From an archaeon (GTDB lineage: Archaea; Thermoproteota; Nitrososphaeria; Nitrososphaerales; UBA183), in NCBI GenBank assembly GCA_021807225.1, contig JAKAPI010000002.1, positions 70,579 through 134,578 on the forward strand: 64,000 bases of DNA, given 5' to 3'. This document shows positions 41,731-50,017 of the stretch, in pieces. Position numbers and translations under genes: made by a program. Positions within the stretch are counted from its first letter, which is position 1. Every line of letters begins with the position of its first letter. A model generated the notes under the pieces. The model was given only the letters and a program-made list of their open reading frames with translations. It had not been told where the DNA came from and ran no database searches.

Positions 41731-41998
41731 GGAGACCTGAACCCGTCCGGGTCCGCGTGCCGTCGGGCCCGCGGACTTCAGACAGTTCGGGTTCGAGTCC
41801 CTTCGCCGATTCGGTGGCTTGCGAATTTACTTCGCTCGCCGCTCACATGCGAAAGTGATGGATGTTATTTGTGCGCCCATATTCTCGATTTCCCGGATAC
41901 CAATGGTCCATACAGGTTACGAGCGCCAGCGACCCGAGGGAGCCGGGTTCCCCCGTTGCCGGAAACCACTTCAGGCCTCTCGACATCCTGACATCGCC
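41731..41998 (+). repeat. dispersed 300-bp repeat, copy B
   Basis: GGAGACCTGAACCCGTCCGG starts the unit; CCGTCGGGCCCGCGGACTTC, AGTTCGGGTTCGAGTCCCTT, TTTACTTCGCTCGCCGCTCA and GAGGGAGCCGGGTTCCCCC follow as in A and C. The gene-free stretch 41485-42143 holds this copy, nothing recognisable before it, and the MFS promoter (GTTAAG, about 42115-42120) at its end. Confidence 0.7.
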
Positions 41999-42143
41999 CC
42001 GCTGGGCGGATATCGGCGACTACTCTTCAATATCCACAAACTGTAGAGCCGGGAACGGGGCCTGCTAGTGCAGGTGCAATGAACCCTTACGCAGGGTCTC
42101 AACCAATGTCATCGTTAAGAATCCTCGGCGTCCCCCGGAGGGG

Positions 42144-43403
42144 GTGCCGGAGGTCCGTGCCTTCTTTCCATCGACCAGGGGAGTCAGCAGGGAAGCAGCG
42201 TACCTCATAGCCGCCGGATTCCTGATCAACTTCGGAGGCGGCTACTTCATCGTAGCTCGCCCAGTGTACCTCTATCAAATTGGGTTCGACCCCACAATCG
42301 TCGGCATTCTGATTACAGTCCAGGGGCTCCTTGGTGTCGCACTTTCGATTCCGGTTGCCATGCTTTCGGATGTCGTGGGCAGGAAAAAGTTCGTCGTCTA
42401 TGGGCTTTTGCTCGACGCCCTTGGTTCCTTCCTTTTCTTCTACTCGACCAGCCTCGCACTTCTGGTCGCAGCTCAGGTCGTCTTCGCTTTTGTGACCGCT
42501 GCGGCCGGGGCGCCCTTCTTCGCCTTCTTTACAGAGACGACGACCAACGAGAACCGCAACGACCTGTTCGTGATATTGGGCTTCGCCAGCGGCATCGCGA
42601 CTTCAATAGGCAGTTACGCCTCAGGGCTCCCCCCATGGCTCGGTTCACTCTTGGGAGTGAACGAGGCCGCGGCCTTCCGAATCCTCTTCCTTGCCGTAGC
42701 GGTTTCGAGTCTGGCCGCGGGATTGATTGCGCAGGTCTTCGTCCTTGAGAAGAACCCGAAGGTGCCGGGCGGTCCGCGTATCTCCCTCAGAGGCGCAATC
42801 AAGCTCCCAAGGAAGTCGATTGGCGTCGTGAAGAAGTTCTCGATAGTCAGCCTCACGGGGATGGGCGCGGGGATGCTCATCCCGCTTCTCCCTCTGTGGT
42901 ACAGCCTGAAGTTCGGGGTGGATGTTTCTGTCATCGGCCCGCTCTACGGATCGATCTTCCTGATGACAGCCATCGCGTCGCTATTCACTCCGGCTCTTGC
43001 AAGGCGGAAGGGAAGCATCTTCACAATCGTGGTGCCGGACCTGGCGGGGGTAGTGGTCCTGCTCGCGATGCCGTTCTCTCCTGATTTTCTCTTCGCCGGG
43101 GTCCTCATGGTGGTCAGGAGTCTGCTCGCGAACATGTACACCCCAATCTACGAGTCTTTCATGATGAGTCGGATTGACCCGAGTGAGCGGGCAACCTCTT
43201 CTAGCATTATCCAGATGTTCGATAATATCCCGAGGGCCTACGCTTCAGGTCTGGGGGGTTACCTGTTCTCGCTGGGTCTCCTTGACCTCCCGTTCTTCAT
43301 CACGGGCTCTCTTTACGTCCTCTCCGACTCGCTTCTGTATCTATTCTTCGGGAAGGCAGAGTCCAGGCCCCCGGCACCTCAAGCGATGACAGAAACAGGG
43401 TGA
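42144..43403 (+). CDS. major facilitator superfamily transporter
   Basis: 419 residues with about twelve membrane helices in two halves. The MFS motif between helices 2 and 3 is MLSDVVGRKKFVVYG (DxxGRK). The loop between halves contains the basic stretch LRGAIKLPRKSIGVVKKF. The substrate cannot be told. Start GTG 42144; GTTAAG about 26 bp upstream suggests a leaderless mRNA. Confidence 0.88.
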   Translation: MPEVRAFFPSTRGVSREAAYLIAAGFLINFGGGYFIVARPVYLYQIGFDPTIVGILITVQGLLGVALSIPVAMLSDVVGRKKFVVYGLLLDALGSFLFFYSTSLALLVAAQVVFAFVTAAAGAPFFAFFTETTTNENRNDLFVILGFASGIATSIGSYASGLPPWLGSLLGVNEAAAFRILFLAVAVSSLAAGLIAQVFVLEKNPKVPGGPRISLRGAIKLPRKSIGVVKKFSIVSLTGMGAGMLIPLLPLWYSLKFGVDVSVIGPLYGSIFLMTAIASLFTPALARRKGSIFTIVVPDLAGVVVLLAMPFSPDFLFAGVLMVVRSLLANMYTPIYESFMMSRIDPSERATSSSIIQMFDNIPRAYASGLGGYLFSLGLLDLPFFITGSLYVLSDSLLYLFFGKAESRPPAPQAMTETG

Positions 43404-43598
43404 GCTATTCGGCTGGAGGCGCAACGAACCCCATGCACAATAGGACTTCCGTATTGGCCCCTATGTTCATAGAGTGTAACAGCTGTCAGACTGGCCTGTG
43501 ATTCTCGTGGCTCAGCCTGATATGGTCGCTACTCGCGGACATGACCGTCCGATCTTCTACAGCCATGCACATGGCTGCTCTTTCGGTTATTAACGAAG

Positions 43599-43923
43599 GC
43601 AGACCTGAGCCCTGTTCAGGTTCATGTCCCAGTTCCAGCCCACCCGGTTGCTCCTGTTTGACGAACGATCGCCGGCACGGACTCGGACTCTCCGCTGGGC
43701 CCACACTCGTTCGGGTTCGAGTCTTTTTACCGGTTCGGTGTATTGGGATGTTTCTTCGTTCGCGGCCAGCAGGCAACTGTACCGATGGACGTTGCTTATG
43801 CCCCCATCTTCTAAGTCCTTGGATCCGTTAGACCAAGTGGGTCCCGGGCGCCGAGGATCGAGGGGAGCCAGGTTTTCCTGCTGGCAGGAGCCACTTCATG
43901 TCTCTTAACGTCCACAACAACGT
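43599..43923 (+). repeat. dispersed 300-bp repeat, copy C
   Basis: The longest copy: GCAGACCTGAGCCCTGTTCA, then ACTCGTTCGGGTTCGAGTCT, TGTTTCTTCGTTCGCGGCC, CGATGGACGTTGCTTATGCC, and CTTAACGTCCACAACAACG at the end. The gene-free stretch 43404-44106 holds this and, at about 44071-44078, a TTTAAC box before the hydrolase gene. Confidence 0.7.
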
Positions 43924-44106
43924 CCTGACCCAGGGGGTGCATGGACGAATCCACTTCGAACATGTGTATGCGGTCCGGCGTTTCAGAAAACTCCAGTTGA
44001 AAAGGCCGAAGTCTGCAACGTGGGAATCAGTTTCACAGAGCCCCGTACTGACGAATAGCTCGATTCGGATGCTTTAACTGGAACGCAAGCCGGAACAGGA
44101 AATGCC

Positions 44107-44817
44107 TTGGCAGAATTTGTCCTGGTGCCGGGTGCATGGCTCGGGGCGTGGGCCTGGAAGAGGGTGGTCCCTCTTCTAGAGAGGCGCGGTCATTCTGCCC
44201 ATCCCGTGACCCTTACAGGGATTGGAGAGAGGGTGCATCTTGCGGGTGGAGGGGTCGGAATGGAGACGGGGATTCAAGACGTTCTGAACGTTATCAGGTA
44301 CAACGACCTTGACGACATTGTGCTTGTGGGGCACAGCTTTGCTGGCAAAGTTGCAGCTGCCGTGGCGGACCGGGACACGGACAAGATCAAGATGGTCCTC
44401 TATCTAGACGGATTCCATCCAGAGAAAGTCCGTATACCTCAGGGGAACTTTCCCGACGAGTTCCCTATCAGTGGCTCGGTGGTGCCTCTGCCCGGGGAAT
44501 TCCTCGAATCGGTCGGGAAGGACGTTCAGGGGACCGACCGGGAGTGGCTTCTTTCGAAGGTCACTCCGACGCCCGTCAAGTATCTCCGCGACCCGATTAC
44601 ACTCTCGGAAAGGTTCGACTCCGTGAGGAGCGCGTACATTTTCTGCACGTTGGGCGACACGCTCTCCTGGTACCTTTCGCAGTCTCCTGGCGGCAAAGTG
44701 GACGAAGTGCTGAAAGCGAACTTGGACGGGCCATATAGGCTCGTCAAGTCCGGCCATTGGCCAATGATAACGAAACCAAAAGAGCTCGCAGAAGCAATGA
44801 TGGCCCTTGCCGAATGA
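44107..44817 (+). CDS. alpha/beta-hydrolase (salicylate esterase/HNL-like)
   Basis: 236 residues. The nucleophile elbow VLVGHSFAGKVAAAVAD holds the catalytic Ser; the early strand FVLVPGAWLGAWAWKRVVPLLE (oxyanion region) and late SGHWPMITKP (catalytic His) are typical of the EstC/MES group. Start TTG 44107, with TTTAAC about 32 bp upstream. Substrate unknown. Confidence 0.85.
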   Translation: MAEFVLVPGAWLGAWAWKRVVPLLERRGHSAHPVTLTGIGERVHLAGGGVGMETGIQDVLNVIRYNDLDDIVLVGHSFAGKVAAAVADRDTDKIKMVLYLDGFHPEKVRIPQGNFPDEFPISGSVVPLPGEFLESVGKDVQGTDREWLLSKVTPTPVKYLRDPITLSERFDSVRSAYIFCTLGDTLSWYLSQSPGGKVDEVLKANLDGPYRLVKSGHWPMITKPKELAEAMMALAE

Positions 44818-44823
44818 CGTGTC

Positions 44824-45229
44824 ATGATGAAATTCTCGGTCCTGGAGCTTGGGCCGGTTACGTCGCCTGACTTCGTAAAGTTTGTTGAGAAGTACAATGC
44901 GTGTGGGGCGGCTGTTGGTGTGTCTTCCAGCATAACCCGTAGGGGAAATGAACAGGGAGTGCGTCGGCGAACAAAGCTCTCAAGAAGAAGCTTGTTACGG
45001 GGTCCAAGTCCCATTCGGCCCTGGTCTACGACGGGCAAGATTTAATCGGTTGGTGCCTCTTCGGTCGACCGGCCGAGCTTCCGGGCCGGATGCACGCATA
45101 TTGTAGGCTTGGACTGGCCCTGCCGGACTGGAGAATACTCTGTTTTTCGTAGACCGAGACAGGAGGAACGAAGGAGTAGCAAAGGCTGCGTTGGAACGCG
45201 TACTGCGAATTATTGCTGAGACAGTATAG
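44824..45229 (+). pseudogene. GNAT acetyltransferase, frameshifted
   Basis: Frame one gives MMKFSVLELGPVTSPDFVKFVEKYNA; from 44901 the next frame gives VWGGCWCVFQHNP, then two stops. The same frame continues LVYDGQDLIGWCLFGRPAEL and LALPDWRILCF; a second frameshift near 45148 leads to VDRDRRNEGVAKAALERVL and the stop at 45229. GGCW and the CoA-binding RRNEGVA segment identify a GNAT family. At least two frameshifts and two stops mean it is dead, or that the assembly has errors here. Confidence 0.8.
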
Positions 45230-45234
45230 TGCCG

Positions 45235-45310
45235 GACGTTATCTATGTGCCAATCTTCTTGATTCCCGGACCCCAAATGACCAACATGGGTTACGGGCGC
45301 TGCTGACTGA
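45235..45310 (+). repeat. dispersed 300-bp repeat, copy D (partial)
   Basis: GACGTTATCTATGTGCCAAT, TTGATTCCCGGACCCC and GGTTACGGGCGCTG match the middle of copy B (GATGTTATTTGTGCGCCCAT, TTACGAGCGCCAG). It overlaps the 3' end of the FMN reductase gene on the other strand. Confidence 0.5.
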
Positions 45311-45932
45311 GGGGGGCCACATCTGCGAATCCTCCCCGTAGCTTGAACGTCCATTGGAGAAGCGCGCTTATCAGCTCCTGCAATAGTTGACGAGCTCGTT
45401 CGTCCGTCAGGCGAAGCTGGGGGTCGAACTTCTCTCGCGAGTTGGCAAGAAGAAATTGGGGCTGGTTTATCGGATGCATATTGAGATCCACCATGATCTT
45501 CCTGAGCTCAAGCTGGGCCCTCGCGCCTCCTTTCGACCCTGTGGACGCGCTCACTATCGCAGCGGGCTTCCCGTCCCAAGAATTGTCTCCGTCCGGCCTG
45601 TTTCCCCACTCGACGGCGTTCTTCATCACAGCAGAGATGCTAAGGTTGTATTCGGGTTCAGCGAAGATAATGGCGTCAGCCGCCCGAATCTTGCCCTTGA
45701 ATTCCTTTACCGCAGGCGGCATGGTCTTCTCTAGGTCTTCGTTGAAAAGAGGGAACCGAGAGACATCGTATAGCTCGAGGGTGACATCCGCAGACAAAAA
45801 CTCCTGCGCTGCGATTAGTAGGGCCGTGTTATAGGAATCTCTGCGGCCGCTGCCCGAAATTCCAAGAATCTTGACGGCGCTTGTCTTTTGCTCTGCTTTT
45901 GCAACCGCGTCGTGGGGCGGCACTAACATCAT
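45291..45932 (-). CDS. NADPH-dependent FMN reductase (flavodoxin-like)
   Basis: 213 residues from ATG 45932. The FMN phosphate loop ILGISGSGRRDSYNTALL, the family segment PEYNLSISAVMKNAVEWGNRP and IVSASTGSKGGARAQLELR mark the NADPH-dependent FMN/quinone/azo-reductase group. The start fits the TATA box 27 bp upstream; the frame runs five codons further, into the operator. The C-terminal 25 residues (FKLRGGFADVAPLSQQRP) overlap repeat copy D and may be an acquired tail. It is divergent from an HxlR regulator, a common pairing for redox stress. Confidence 0.87.
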   Translation of the reverse strand: MMLVPPHDAVAKAEQKTSAVKILGISGSGRRDSYNTALLIAAQEFLSADVTLELYDVSRFPLFNEDLEKTMPPAVKEFKGKIRAADAIIFAEPEYNLSISAVMKNAVEWGNRPDGDNSWDGKPAAIVSASTGSKGGARAQLELRKIMVDLNMHPINQPQFLLANSREKFDPQLRLTDERARQLLQELISALLQWTFKLRGGFADVAPLSQQRP

Positions 45933-45964
45933 GTTAGCCGCTAACATAACACAAGTTTATAAAC
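45923..45964. promoter_or_regulatory. bidirectional promoter with HxlR-type operator
   Basis: Three alternating half-sites occur: CTAACAT (45923-45929), ATGTTAG (45931-45937) and CTAACAT (45941-45947). They give two perfect overlapping palindromes, CTAACATCATGTTAG and ATGTTAGCCGCTAACAT. Beside them the self-complementary box AGTTTATAAACT (about 45954-45965) lies 27 bp from the reductase ATG and 29 bp from the regulator ATG. One TATA box thus seems to serve both leaderless genes. Confidence 0.75.
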
Positions 45965-45988
45965 TGAAACGGGCACCCATGGCAGTAG

Positions 45989-46336
45989 ATGGCATTTGCG
46001 ACACTAGCCGATGAGAAGGCCACCTGCGATCCCGAAGTCTGTTCGTTGATTCGCGGGATAAAGCGGGCAGGTTCTCCCTGGAATCTCATAGTGACCGCCT
46101 ATCTTCTTGAGAAACCCCGTCGGTTCAACGAGATTCTCCAAGTCGGCAGGAACGACTCCCTCAACTCAAGAACCCTTTCCCGGACGCTGAAGCAACTGGT
46201 CGGTGAAGGTTTCATAGCGCGGCGGGTGGTCAATACTCAACCTTTTGCAGTGGAATACGCCCTGACACGGGAAGGCGAAAGGCTGCGCAAGTTGCTGGAA
46301 GCGTACAGAGCCCTGGATCCAAGGGCGAGGCGGTAG
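45989..46336 (+). CDS. HxlR-family winged-helix regulator
   Basis: 115 residues: CDPEVCSLIRGIKRAGSPWNLIVTAYLLEKPRRFNEIL, then SRTLSRTLKQLVGEGFIARRVV and a wing AVEYALTREGERL. This is the HxlR/MarR-like fold. Two cysteines near the N-terminus (CDPEVC) may sense thiol oxidation or electrophiles, as in other HxlR proteins; inferred. The operator at 45923-45947 is its likely target. Confidence 0.88.
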   Translation: MAFATLADEKATCDPEVCSLIRGIKRAGSPWNLIVTAYLLEKPRRFNEILQVGRNDSLNSRTLSRTLKQLVGEGFIARRVVNTQPFAVEYALTREGERLRKLLEAYRALDPRARR

Positions 46337-46601
46337 GCTCACCTTGACGTCCAGCCAACGCGCCCAAGCCTACTGCGATTGGAACTTTCCCAGACGCCAG
46401 TTTCATACGCTGGGGGGATGACGGCGTCGTTCCAAACCTGACCGTTCAAAGCCACTGACCGAGCTCGCCAGTTCAACAAAATGCACAAGGCATTGAGTGA
46501 TAGGGTGACTAATTTTCAGCAGAAGCGAAAAGGGATTATTCACACACAAGTCTACCAAGTCCGACCAGAAACAACAGTCAAATCACTCGGAAAGTGCCTG
46601 T

Positions 46602-47363
46602 TTGCCGCATAGGTTGTTCTCGACTGAACAGCGGGACCGCATCAAAGACCGCCTCCTTGAGATGGGGAGGTCGGATAGCCGGATAGTCTCGGCCGCATTG
46701 GTCGGGTCGAGCGCAACAGGAGGAGACCGGTGGTCAGATTTGGACGTCACCTTCGGCCTGAAAGCCGAAGCCAAGCTCGAACCCGTCCTCTCCGACTGGA
46801 CCGCAAGCCTCCGACAGGAGTTCGACGCCGTTCATCTCTTTGACCTCCCCCATTGGACCTCACTGTATCGTGTCTTCCTCTTCCCCGGCAATCTGCAGGT
46901 GGACGTTTCGTTCACCCCGGAGGCAGACTTCGGCGCGAACGGGCCTCGTTTCAAGCTGGTCTTCGGCAAGGCCACAGAGAAGGCTAGGCCGCAACAGCCT
47001 ACGCCGCAACACCTCTTCGGATACGCAGTCCATCACCTGGTCCGGGCGCGTTTCTGCATCGAGCGCGGGCGACTCTGGCAGGCGGAGTACTGGATCAGCG
47101 CCGCCCGCGACTACGTCTTGGCGCTTGCGTGCCTTCAACGGGGGCTAAGCACAGACAATGGGCGTGGATTCGACAGCCTGCCGGGCGATGTCACGAGGCC
47201 GCTCGCGGGTTCACTCGTACGCTCACTGGGCCGGAGAACGCTCCTTGGAGCGCTGGAAAAGACCGTGGAAGGGCTTCTTGAGAATTCAAGAGACGTCGGG
47301 GAGCCCGCCTTGAGACTCAAGGGACAGTTGCGGAACCTGAGTTCACACTCCCTGGGCGACTAG
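46602..47363 (+). CDS. nucleotidyltransferase-domain protein
   Basis: 253 residues. AALVGSSATGGDRWSDLDVTFGL is the NTP-transferase signature (GS...D-x-D) and LQVDVSFTP supplies the third carboxylate. A helical C-terminal domain (FGYAVHHLVRARFCIERGRLWQAEYWI) follows. This resembles aminoglycoside nucleotidyltransferases and MNT-HEPN fusions; the HEPN-like R-x4-6-H motif is not evident. TTG 46602 is the start. Substrate unknown. Confidence 0.78.
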   Translation: MPHRLFSTEQRDRIKDRLLEMGRSDSRIVSAALVGSSATGGDRWSDLDVTFGLKAEAKLEPVLSDWTASLRQEFDAVHLFDLPHWTSLYRVFLFPGNLQVDVSFTPEADFGANGPRFKLVFGKATEKARPQQPTPQHLFGYAVHHLVRARFCIERGRLWQAEYWISAARDYVLALACLQRGLSTDNGRGFDSLPGDVTRPLAGSLVRSLGRRTLLGALEKTVEGLLENSRDVGEPALRLKGQLRNLSSHSLGD

Positions 47364-47530
47364 ACTGCCTACTTCAACCTCAGTGGGCCTGATTGACGCG
47401 CCGACTCGGTACGATGGATCCGCATCATGCCACGTAGTGCCCTCCTCCCTTTTGTTCACCAACATGCACATGTTGTCGAACAGTGCGACGGGAGGACACG
47501 CCTCCGGATGCTCTCGTCAGAATGAGTGAG

Positions 47531-48352
47531 CTAGAGATTCGACCTGATTTGGATGTCCGCGGCTCCGGACGTAGAACAGCAGGCAGGGTTCTCGTAGCTC
47601 TGCCTGCTCATGTAGATCATCGACTCGTCCTGGGTGACGACCGCCCGGAAGTTCGTAGGCGCGTCCCCAGATACCGTGAACAGCTTCTCGGAGTCGACGA
47701 TGAGGATGTTGCTCGCGCAGCAGAGGGTCTTGTCCGGCGTTATCCGCAACTTCGAGGCTCCTTTGAAAGCGCCGTCCGCGAGGGCTATCTTGATGTTCGA
47801 GCCTCTGTTGCGGGCCTTCTTGAGAGACTCGGCGATTCCAGCGAGGAGTGTCTCGTCATCGAACATCACCAGGACTTCCCTTCTCGACGCTTCTATCGTC
47901 TCTTTCATTTTCTCCACTATGTTGCGGGACCCCTTGACGATGTAGGCCAGTTCCGCGTCTTCGCTCTTTCCACTCGCGCGAATCGGCTCGAGGAGCTTGG
48001 TCAGCTCCTTCACCTTCTTCGACTGCCTTCGGTGATTTTCATCGGCCTGGCTCTGAAGGTTCGAGGCAATCTGGTCCACGCCCAGCGCCCGGTACAGACT
48101 GGGGGTCCCATGTTGGACAATGATCAGGTTCTTCTCTTCAAGCTCCTTAAGCGCGTAATAGATCTTGGAGTCCGGGATGCCTGTCAGGCCGCAGAGGCTG
48201 GTGGCCGAGACCGGCTGATTCTCCAGTATCGAAAGGAAAGCCCTGGCTGCATAGGCGGTGAGCCCGAGTTCCCTGACCCTAGACAGTATAGCGTCTTTTG
48301 CTCCATCGACTTCGGTTGACCGCGTCTTCTTACTCCCCCTGAGTAGAAACAG
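47531..48352 (-). CDS. TrmB-like transcriptional regulator with Cys-Cys pairs
   Basis: About 273 residues. The N-terminal winged helix (RELGLTAYAARAFLSIL, SATSLCGLTGIPDSKIYYALKELEEKNLI) is the TrmB HTH. A coiled coil and then a phospholipase-D-like effector domain follow (IEASRREVLVMFDDETLLAGI). Two vicinal cysteine pairs (TLCCASN and PACCSTSG) lie in the effector domain, possible thiophilic-metal or redox sensors. No ATG, GTG or TTG exists before the HTH: the frame opens right after a TGA with CTG at 48350-48352. The first GTG (48079) would delete the HTH. Confidence 0.75.
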   Translation of the reverse strand: MFLLRGSKKTRSTEVDGAKDAILSRVRELGLTAYAARAFLSILENQPVSATSLCGLTGIPDSKIYYALKELEEKNLIIVQHGTPSLYRALGVDQIASNLQSQADENHRRQSKKVKELTKLLEPIRASGKSEDAELAYIVKGSRNIVEKMKETIEASRREVLVMFDDETLLAGIAESLKKARNRGSNIKIALADGAFKGASKLRITPDKTLCCASNILIVDSEKLFTVSGDAPTNFRAVVTQDESMIYMSRQSYENPACCSTSGAADIQIRSNL

Positions 48353-48363
48353 TCAGGCAACCA

Positions 48364-48396
48364 ATATATACTTTCCTACTACCCAAGGTAAGTAGG
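48364..48396. promoter_or_regulatory. divergent promoter and TrmB operator candidate
   Basis: A symmetric TATA box (ATATATA, 48364-48370) lies 28 bp before GTG 48396 and about 15-26 bp from the start of the TrmB frame. Directly after it, CCTACTACC (48375-48383) and GGTAAGTAGG (48387-48396) form an imperfect palindrome, containing TACT-N10-AGTA, that reaches into the start codon of the Cys-rich gene. Confidence 0.6.
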
Positions 48397-48695
48397 TGAA
48401 TACAACAACGTCGAACCAAAGTAGCAAGCAGGAAGCCGTAGCGGAACAGAAACCAAAGGGCGGCTTTATCGCAGGCAAGGAAATCCCGACGGTCGCCACA
48501 GGCAGCTGTTGCGGGACCGGAGCCGCAGGAAGCTGCTGCGGAACCGAAGGCTCGGCAGCGGGGCAGGCTGGAGACTGTTGCGGGACCACGTCCGTGCCGT
48601 CTGGAGCCAGCAATGCCGGAGGTTGTTCTGGCGACAAAGCGCAGGCCGCCGCGTCTTCCTGTGGATGCGGGTCGTCAGATTGCTGCACTACCTAG
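48396..48695 (+). CDS. small cysteine-rich protein with repeated CCGT motifs
   Basis: 99 residues. The first 36 (to IPTVATG) have no cysteine and look like a leader: Ser, Gln, Lys and Glu rich with GGFIAGKEIP. The rest has eleven cysteines in Gly/Ala/Ser/Thr context: three CCGT blocks (two SCCGT and one DCCGT), one GGCSG and a terminal SSCGCGSSDCC. It could be a metallothionein-like thiophilic-metal binder, a sulfur carrier, or a leader/core peptide precursor. GTG 48396 with the TATA box 28 bp upstream makes it a genuine leaderless gene. No modifying enzyme of a known peptide class is nearby. Confidence 0.7.
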   Translation: MNTTTSNQSSKQEAVAEQKPKGGFIAGKEIPTVATGSCCGTGAAGSCCGTEGSAAGQAGDCCGTTSVPSGASNAGGCSGDKAQAAASSCGCGSSDCCTT

Positions 48696-48720
48696 ACCCG
48701 GCCCAGGGGAGCTTCCTCGA

Positions 48721-48740
48721 CCCCCTCGAGGCAGAGGGGG
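48721..48740 (+). terminator. strong GC hairpin between Cys-rich gene and peptidase gene
   Basis: CCCCCTC-GAGGCA-GAGGGGG is a perfect 7-bp stem, overlapped by a second possible pairing CCTCGA...TCGAGG. It sits 25 bp after the Cys-rich stop. It may end or process that transcript, or separate expression levels of the two genes. Confidence 0.45.
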
Positions 48741-48778
48741 CCTCCCCTATTTCGCCGAACCGGGAGCCCCGTTCGCGA

Positions 48779-50002
48779 GTGCTCCTTCCAGAGCTGCGCC
48801 GTCTCCTGGCCCTCGTCTCCACCTCTCGCACGAGCGAGGACCTGAAGGAGCTTTGTTCCGAGAAGTTCCGCGGGAGGAGCAGCGCATCAGGCAACTCACT
48901 TGCAGCCGAATGGATCGAATCCAAGTTATCTGGTTTAGGGCTTCGCCCGAGCGTACAAGCATTCGCAGAATCGACCCCTGTCTTCCATCTGCAGTCCCTG
49001 CCCGAACTATCGATCGTCGATGGAAACAGGGGCCCGCGTTCCTTGGAACACAGGGTGGAGTTCGCGGAGCACTACAGGTCGGCGCCCCTGAGCGACCCCA
49101 AGGAAGGCCTGGCAAGGGCGTGGGACCCGAGCATCGGTCATCAGGACGAATGGGTCATGGTGGACAAAGCCCTAGGAGGAGGCGAACTCGAGGAAACGGC
49201 CCTCCTTGCCGCATCCTCGGGTGCCCTTGGAATCCTCATGCCGAACGGCGTCGGGAGGGACGGCTTCATGTCCAAGCAGTTGCTGGGCGCGCCCCCAATC
49301 CAACTTCCCGTGCTCCGAGTGAGGCCGGACATCCTGTCGACGCTGAACTCGAAGAGAATCCGAGCGTCAGTGCCCATTCAGAGGAAGGCGGCCACGGGCA
49401 GAAACATCCAAGCCGAAATCCCGGGGACGAACCCAGATTTCGCAGGGTCGCCACTAGTCCTCGGCGCCCATTACGACGCCGTGGGCGACGATCCCGAAGG
49501 TCATCGCTTCCAGGGGGCAGGAGATAACGCCGCGGGGGTCGCGGCCATCCTCGAACTGGCCCGACTACTGTCTTCATCTGACTGCAAGCCCGTCAGACCC
49601 ATCAGGTTCGTGGCTTTCGACGGAGAAGAGATTGGCGCCCTGGGGTCGAAGGCGTATGCCGAGGGCTTCGTCCGCGATATCGCGGACCCTCTGGTGATCA
49701 ACCTCGACGGGGCCGCAGCCTACAACGGGGTCGCGTACGTGGAGGCGAGCAGGAACGCAGGTCCGATCGTCGACGCCCTAGACTTCGCGGGGGCGAAGCT
49801 GGGGATGCCTCTCGCCTTTGGAAACATAGCCTCCGACAACAGAAGGTTCGCAGGACTCGGCTTCAAATCTGTAGGCGTGGCTCTGGGCGCCAAGGCCATC
49901 CATTCGCCTGCTGACACATACGAGTCAGTTGACCCACAGGCGACGAGGAGAGCCGTCGAACTCTTGCTCACGACCGCGTGGATGCTGGCGTACCCGAACT
50001 AG
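48779..50002 (+). CDS. M28-family zinc aminopeptidase
   Basis: About 407 residues from GTG 48779. Metal ligands are in place: LVLGAHYDAVGDD (His, Asp), GAGDNAAGVAAILELAR (bridging Asp), AFDGEEIGALGSKAYAE (catalytic Glu and ligand), VINLDGAAA, and AIHSPADTY (His). An inserted PA-like segment precedes the catalytic part. No signal peptide is seen with this start. TTG 48680, upstream of the hairpin, is an alternative start. It may trim peptides, possibly the Cys-rich product; that link is inferred from position only. Confidence 0.85.
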   Translation: MLLPELRRLLALVSTSRTSEDLKELCSEKFRGRSSASGNSLAAEWIESKLSGLGLRPSVQAFAESTPVFHLQSLPELSIVDGNRGPRSLEHRVEFAEHYRSAPLSDPKEGLARAWDPSIGHQDEWVMVDKALGGGELEETALLAASSGALGILMPNGVGRDGFMSKQLLGAPPIQLPVLRVRPDILSTLNSKRIRASVPIQRKAATGRNIQAEIPGTNPDFAGSPLVLGAHYDAVGDDPEGHRFQGAGDNAAGVAAILELARLLSSSDCKPVRPIRFVAFDGEEIGALGSKAYAEGFVRDIADPLVINLDGAAAYNGVAYVEASRNAGPIVDALDFAGAKLGMPLAFGNIASDNRRFAGLGFKSVGVALGAKAIHSPADTYESVDPQATRRAVELLLTTAWMLAYPN

Positions 50003-50017
50003 GAGAGGAAACCGGGT

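Noticed and set aside
47483..48319. 278-aa frame on the plus strand
   Set aside because: It is antisense to the TrmB gene, whose winged helix and effector domain are clear.
48396..48695. a known RiPP (thiopeptide, TOMM, lasso or lanthipeptide) cluster
   Set aside because: No YcaO, LanM-like, radical SAM or transporter gene is present within several kilobases, so only a generic Cys-rich peptide is supported.
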